Shown here: piece after piece, positions 58,862-64,000 of the stretch
Position numbering within the stretch: the stretch's first letter is position 1
Layout: every line of letters begins with the position of its first letter
Assembly: GCF_018294505.1 (NCBI RefSeq)
Contig: NC_057795.1
Location: 234,667,035-234,731,034 of the forward strand
DNA: 64,000 nt
DNA from: Triticum aestivum
Lineage: Eukaryota > Streptophyta > Magnoliopsida > Poales > Poaceae
Reading direction: 5' to 3'
The notes under the pieces: model-generated
What the model saw: the letters and a program-made list of their open reading frames with translations, nothing else
Told to the model about the DNA's origin: nothing
The model's database searches: none
Made by a program: the position numbers and the translations under genes

Positions 58862-60077
58862 TGATCTACAACATAGATATGCAAATACTATCAGGACTAA
58901 GTCATGATAAATTAAGGTCAATTAATCAAATTACTTAAGAACTCCCACTTAGATAGACATCCCTCAAGTCATCTAAATGATACGTGATCCAAATCATCTA
59001 ATCCTTCTCCGATCATCACGCGAGATTGAGTAGTCATCAATGGTGAACATCTCTATGTTGATCATATCTACTATATGATTCACGTTTGACCTTTCGGTCT
59101 CCAGTGTTCTGAGGCCATGTTTGTACATGCTAGGCTCGTCTAGTTTAACCCAAGTATTCTGCATGTGCAAAACTGTATTGCACCCGTTAAATATGAATGT
59201 AGAGTCTATCACACTCAATCATCACATGGTGTCTCAACACGAGAACTATCGCAACGGTGCATACTCAGGGAGAACACTTATACCTTGAAATTTAGTGAAG
59301 GGATCATCTTATAATGCTATCGCCGTACTAAGCACAATAAGATTCATAAAAGGTAAACATCACATGCAATCAAACTTTGTGACATGATATGGCCATCATC
59401 TTGTGCTTTTGATCTTCATTTCCAAAGCATCATCCTGATCTCCATCGTCACCGGTTCAACACCGTGATCTCCATCGCAGTGTCGTGGTTGTCTCGCCAAC
59501 TATTGCTTCCACAACTATTGCTAACTCATGGTGATAAAGTAAAGCAATTACATGGTGTATGCATTTCATACAATAAAGAGACAACCATACGGCTCCTGTC
59601 GGTTGCCAGATATCTTACAAAACATGATCATCTCATACAATAATATAGATATCATCATGTCTTGACCATATTAGATCACAACATACCTCTGCAAAAACAA
59701 GTTAGACGTCCTCTACTTTGTTGTTGCACGTTTTACGTGGCTGCTATGGGCTTCTAGCAAGAACCGTTCTTATCTACGCATAAAACCACAACGGTGTTTC
59801 GTCAAGTTTGATGTTTTAACCTTCTTCAAGGACCGGCCATAGTCAAATTCGATTCAACTAAAGTAGGAGAAATAGACACCCGGCAGCCACCTTTATGCAA
59901 AACTAGTTGCATGTCTGTCGGTGGAACCGGTCACATGTACGTGGACATGTAAAGCTGGTCCAGGCCGCTTCATCTTACAATACCGTCGAATCAAAATAAG
60001 AGGTTGGTGGTAAGCAGTATGACTATCAGCACCCACAACTCTTTGTGTTCTACTCGTGCATATCATCTACGCATAGA
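58862..60077 (-). other. Copia untranslated leader between PBS and gag
   Basis: About 1.2 kb without long frames on the transcript strand. A long leader before gag is usual in Triticeae copia elements of the BARE/Angela kind. I see no separate feature in it. Confidence 0.55.
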
Positions 60078-60095
60078 CCTGGCTCATGATGCCAC
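60078..60095 (-). other. Primer binding site of the copia element
   Basis: Minus-strand GTGGCATCATGAGCCAGG directly follows the LTR end at 60096. It matches the initiator tRNA-Met type site (TGGTATCAGAGC) with changes. It shows that the copia element reads leftwards. Confidence 0.65.
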
Positions 60096-60326
60096 TGATA
60101 GGAATTGTTGCATGGAAAACAAAAAAGTTCTATGCACACGCAATGATATATCCATGGAGATGCATAGCAATGAGGGAGAGAGAGTGTCTACGTACCCTCG
60201 TAGACTGTAAGCGGAAGCATTTCACAATGCGGTTGATGTAGTCAAACTTTCTTCGCGATCCACCGATCGAGTACCGAACGTACGACACCTCCGAGTTCTG
60301 CACACGTTCAGCTTGGTGACGCCCCT
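60096..60326 (-). repeat. 5' LTR of the copia element, 231 bases left
   Basis: The inner edge reads ...CAACAATTCCTATCA on the minus strand, followed by the PBS. The outer part is removed at the junction with the gypsy LTR at 60327. Confidence 0.7.
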
Positions 60327-60799
60327 AGTCGGTGTCAAAACCGGCGGATCTCGGGTAGGGGGTCCCAAACTGTGCGTCTAGGAGGATGGTAACAGGAGAC
60401 AAGGGACACGATGTTTTTACCCAGGTTTGGGCCCTCTCGATGGAGGTAAAACCCTACTCCTGCTTGATTGATATTGATGATATGGGTAGTACAAGAGTAG
60501 ATCTACCACGAGATCAGAGAGGCTAAACCCTAGAACCTAGCCTATGGTATGATTGTTGTTCTCTCTACGGACTAAAACCCTCCGGCTCATATAAGCGCCG
60601 AAGAGGGTTAGGGTTACACAGAGTCGGTTACAATGGTAGGAGATCTACATATCCGTATTGCCAAGCTTGCCTTCCACGCCAAGGAAAGTCCCATCCGGAC
60701 ACGGGACGAAGTCTTCAATCTTGTATCTTCATAGTCCAGGAGTCCGGCCAAAGGTGATAGTTCGGATATCCGGACACCCCCTAATCCGGGACTCCCTCA
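60327..60799 (-). repeat. 3' LTR of gypsy element no. 3
   Basis: 473 bp, same family as 49768-50238. The minus strand starts TGAGGGAGTC; the plus-strand left edge reads agtcggtgtc, where the first base of the terminal TGTCGG has changed. A TATA-like catataag sits at about 60589-60596, reading leftwards as CTTATATG. Confidence 0.85.
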
Positions 60800-61123
60800 G
60801 TAGCCCCAGAACCAGGCTTCAATGGCGATGTGTCCGGCGCGTAGATTGTCTTCGGCATTGCAAGGCGGGTTCTTCTCCAAATCCTGTGTACCTGTTGAAT
60901 AGCATATGGCTTACTATGAATATTGTGCTCCTTGGCTTCCACGCCCAATAATGGCTGTCTTCCACGTGTTGAACGAATGCGAAAAGTCATGGTATTTTTA
61001 CATTTACCCCCCTAGTTGCGCAAATGAGCTGTCTATAGAAGAGACGAGGATCTAGATCCGAATCACACCATCCTCCCTTCGCGAGAATTCATTAGAGCAC
61101 ATCTCACAGAAATCCATTCTATC
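60800..61123 (+). promoter_or_regulatory. Upstream region of antisense gene no. 3
   Basis: From the PPT to the start codon. A weak TATA-like tatagaa lies at 61034-61040, about 85 bases before ATG 61124. No coding sequence. Confidence 0.35.
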
Positions 61124-63891
61124 ATGGATAGTCGACGCGGCTCCTCCTCTCGCCCTCCCAGCCCTCAGCCTGGAGATTGGGAGAGATGCTCCGTCCCGCA
61201 CAGTGAGCTAGTGGCGCTCCAAACCAAGGGATTTCTTCCCCCAGCCTTCATGGTCCTAGTTCAAGCCGGACTCGCCACCTATAAGGGCGAAAAGCAAGCG
61301 GAGAACATCCCCAGCCCCTCCAAAGGAGAGCGGGTATGCCTTGTCTCTTATTTGATAAGAGGGCTCGGATTTCCAATTCATCCATTTCTCCAGGGGTTCC
61401 TGGAGTTCTATGGTCTCCAGTTGCACAACCTTACGCCTGCCTCCATTTTGCATATCGCGGGCTTCGTGGCCCTTTGCAAGATGTTTTTGGGTATCGAGCC
61501 TCATTTTGCACTGTGGAAGAAGTTGTTCTGTCTTGTGCCCCGTTCTCAAGAGGGGTCGATATATCAAGTGGGTGGAGCCGAACTATGGCGCATCACCGGG
61601 ACCGGATATCTGTCCGGAACCCCGCAGAAGGCATCCGAAGACTGGCCTTCAGCATGGTTTTATATAGAAGATGTCCCCCTGCCGGACCCTGTTCGGGTCG
61701 GCCTTCCTGAGTTTAATAACGCTCCTTTGAAGAAACGCCTAAGCTGGCGTCCACGAAGCCCTCAGAGGGAAAATGATAGGGACGTCATTTACCTGATGAG
61801 CCGGATAAGGTTGTTAGCTCATTTCGGACTGACCATGATCCGAGTCATGGCCATATGCATTATGCGAGGGGTTCAGCCGCTCTAGTATAGAGGCCACCCC
61901 ATGTGGGATTTCAATGGGGAGGATGATGCCACCCGCTGCGGCCGTAAGGGGCCGGGATCGGTCGCCGATCTGACGAAGATCTTGTCCGCATTGTACAAGG
62001 GAGAAGAGGAGGAATTCCTCCGCATCAATCCGCAGGGCGGATTTTCTATGAACAATCCTCCAAGCTGGGTAAGCGGACATTCATTTTTGCCTATCCGATC
62101 CATACTCCCATAGTCAAGTATCTCATTTTGTGATTTTGGCGCAGGAGCTGCACCGGGCCGTAAAGGATATAAACAGCCCGCCTCCACAACCCAAGGATCC
62201 GGAACGGTTCCTCGATCCGACCTCCCAAGAGGATCCAGACATATCAGTGGAGCTGATCGACGGGGTTTTCCATCAACTGAGCATCGATAATGCCTTGGTC
62301 GCCATTATGGCCGATTACCCCCGGAATACTTCCCGCCTCGCAGGTGACTGAGACCGAAGTCCCGATACTTTGAAAATGACCCATCCATGCTTGTTTTCGA
62401 TCACCGTATAACGATGGTGTTTCGCAGGGGGCGCCCTTGAAGCGGAAGGCCGAGACCGCGGCGGCTGGCCAACAAGGGGCAGCACAGCCCAGCAGGCTAA
62501 AAATAAGTGCGGTCTGGATCGAAACTCCAGCACAACGGTATGGCGCATCACCTTACTCCCCGGCTTTATTCCCGGGGGGGCACACTAATGCTAGTCCCCT
62601 TTCAGGAAGAAGAGCGCTCGCCGGACTATATTCGGAGAGGTTGCCAATCAGTCCTCCGCTCACCAGGCTCCGAAGCGAGGTCCAGAAGCGGAGGCGAACA
62701 TGGGGCGTGCATCGGATGTTCCTGTGACAGAGGATGCCGACAGGTTATCTGCGACCAATTCCGAGGTGGAGAGGCCATGAATCACAGGCGCCGCCGGACA
62801 GCTCTTCGTGGCGCGTGTTTCTCCCTAGAGGCATTGGATGCCTTTAATTCGGGAGATGCGCACCTCCGTGCCGCTCAAAATGGTCTAGCCAGAGCCACGG
62901 AGCAGTATGTAAAAGACATACGGGTGAGAAGATTTGACAGTTATAAATGCCAGTAGCCCCCGAGACTTGAAAGAGTTAGAATAACTGATTTAAGGATCAT
63001 TTGTTGTGCAGGATCTTACCGAAAGGAATACCCAACTGTCCCAGGAGCTGGAGGAGTGCAAAACCCAACTTGAGGCCGCACTAGCCGCAGCGGGGGAAGC
63101 CAAAGAGGCCCCCTCTGGTAATATATGCTTCAAAAGATAAGTAATTTGTAAAGTGCGGCGTGTGTATAAGTCTGACAATAATATTGCAGATGGCGCCGGG
63201 ATAGATCCGGACAAGCAACAGCTCATGCGCCGGTTAAAGGCCGGCGAGTATGTGCTTACAAGGGAGAGGCAGGAGAAAAATAATCTCCAAGATGCCAACA
63301 CCTAGCTGGGTGAGGAACTAAAGGATGTTCGTGCCCAACTATCTGACTCCGTTAAGGAGAATCAGCGGCTTCGACGCGGCATTTTTAGTAAGTGCTTGAA
63401 CGAACTTTGAAAAAGAGTTTGGCGAGGAAGTCGTCTAACAGAGTTATGTCTGTAGGTATGCTCATGGGCTGTCCTTCAGAGGAGATGCCCGGTTCTATGG
63501 GTGACCTTCTTCCCGAGCTCTTGCAACTGCACAAACGAGTTTGGCAGGTGATGAAAGGCGTCGCCCAGCAATTGTGGCCATCTGTCTCCCTGCCCGAAGG
63601 CCTTGGAGAGCTTGCATAGAGGCTTCAGGGAGCACGGCAGCGCTTCCGCTTATGGAAGATATCGGCCTGCCGTCAGGGCGCTAGGGAGGCCTGGGCCATG
63701 GTGAGACGCGGTGCACGAAGGCTGACCCAAATCACATGGCCGAGGTCAGACCTGTGGGGCCCGATGGGAAGGATATCCCTATGAGCTTAGTGTACGACCA
63801 AGTAGAATTGGCCGCAAAGTATTCCCAGCAGGACTGTAAACTACACAGCCTGCTGGATGGCATTAAAGAGGAATATGCCCAGTCAAGTTGA
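61124..63891 (+). pseudogene. Antisense gene of gypsy element no. 3, multi-exon, decayed
   Basis: Start ATG 61124 (MDSRRGSSSR). Exon 1 (61124-62068) carries the PF04195-like domain (YLIRGLGFPIHPFLQGF, HNLTPAS, EPHFALW) and an in-frame TAG at 61883-61885, after which the frame continues to the donor tgg|gtaagc. Later exons by splice sites: 62145-62343, about 62428-62537, 62606-62922, 63012-63117, 63190-63387 and 63456-63891. Exon 63012 encodes a coiled coil (DLTERNTQLSQELEE) and the last exon the helical domain (LLQLHKRVWQVMKGVAQQLW), parallel to gene no. 2. Further stops: TAG at about 63303-63305 and 63617-63619. It has the same plan as the gene at 50793 but is clearly diverged from it, so it is a distinct lineage rather than a recent copy. 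Confidence 0.7.
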
Positions 63892-64000
63892 CTATGTAAT
63901 TTAAGATGACATGTAAAATGCCTTCTAGCCGGATTGTAGATCGTTTGTCATAGCGGACCTTTTCGCTTCAACCTCGGGACCCAATAGTCTGGAGTGTGTC
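63892..64000. other. End of window, spacer of gypsy element no. 3
   Basis: Non-coding sequence after the antisense gene; nothing else seen before the window ends. Confidence 0.5.

Larger units (their letters stand above)
44874..60326 (-). mobile_element. Ty1/copia retrotransposon, split by a LARD and truncated at both ends
   Basis: Copia sequence at 56493-60326 (5' LTR end, PBS, gag, integrase, first half of RT) continues exactly at 45549 and below (second half of RT) once the LARD at 45550-56492 with its GATCA duplication is set aside. The 3' end stops at 44874, beside the CACTA terminus, and lacks RNase H and the 3' LTR. The 5' LTR is cut at 60327 by a gypsy LTR. Many stops and frame changes show it is old, as its place at the bottom of the nest requires. 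Confidence 0.85.
60327..64000 (-). mobile_element. Tat-type gypsy element no. 3, 3' part, continues beyond the window
   Basis: Has the 3' LTR (60327-60799), the PPT (plus-strand gtagccccagaa at 60800) and an antisense gene on plus (61124-63891), the same layout as element no. 2. Pol should lie further right on the minus strand, outside the window. Its insertion, or a later deletion, removed most of the copia 5' LTR. Confidence 0.8.

Overview
The window is a nested transposable-element landscape from a large grass genome, most likely the wheat/barley tribe (Triticeae). The basis is the mix seen: Tat-lineage Ty3/gypsy elements with an antisense gene, long-LTR non-coding retrotransposons of the LARD/Sukkula type, an Athila-lineage element resembling Sabrina, a Ty1/copia element, CACTA termini, Stowaway-type MITEs, and decayed F-box/FBD and exonuclease-like gene copies. 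Family names are from memory of sequence features, not from a database search. I see no intact conventional host gene, no RNA gene and no CRISPR array.

Layout. 1-9754: 3' part of a Tat-lineage gypsy element (pol on +, a spliced antisense gene on -, 3' LTR at 8839-9754). 9755-11395: unassigned DNA with a 62-bp perfect palindrome and a diverged duplication. 11.4-25.9 kb: a cluster of decayed gene copies (a possible XS-type zinc-finger gene, an unrecognised two-exon piece, an F-box/FBD gene, a WRN-like 3'-5' exonuclease), with a 7.7-kb Athila-lineage element (minus) inside the F-box gene. 25892-38309: a LARD-like element (minus) with perfect TTCCC target duplications and its own PBS; its right LTR carries the 5' LTR and gag start of another gypsy element. 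The LARD lies in DNA that ends at a CACTA-type terminus at 38772. 38773-44873: unassigned DNA, a Stowaway MITE, a decayed gene with tandemly duplicated acidic exons, TGGGCC-rich subterminal repeats and a second CACTA terminus at 44873. 44874-60326: a copia element (minus) split in its reverse transcriptase by a second LARD-like element (45550-56492, GATCA duplications), which itself contains a truncated Tat-type gypsy element (49768-54192) with a nearly open antisense gene. 60327-64000: a further gypsy element of the same LTR family, minus orientation, cut by the window end.

How the parts relate. The nesting gives a relative order: copia is older than the second LARD, which is older than gypsy no. 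2; CACTA-type DNA is older than the first LARD, and the F-box copy is older than the Athila element. The three gypsy elements share one design: LTR-gag-pol on one strand, and between pol and the 3' LTR an intron-containing gene on the opposite strand, with a 'gypsy-type putative transposase' N-terminal domain (PF04195-like) and a coiled-coil C-terminal part. All coding regions carry stops or frameshifts except for short stretches; the antisense gene at 50793-53913 is closest to intact, with one visible in-frame stop.
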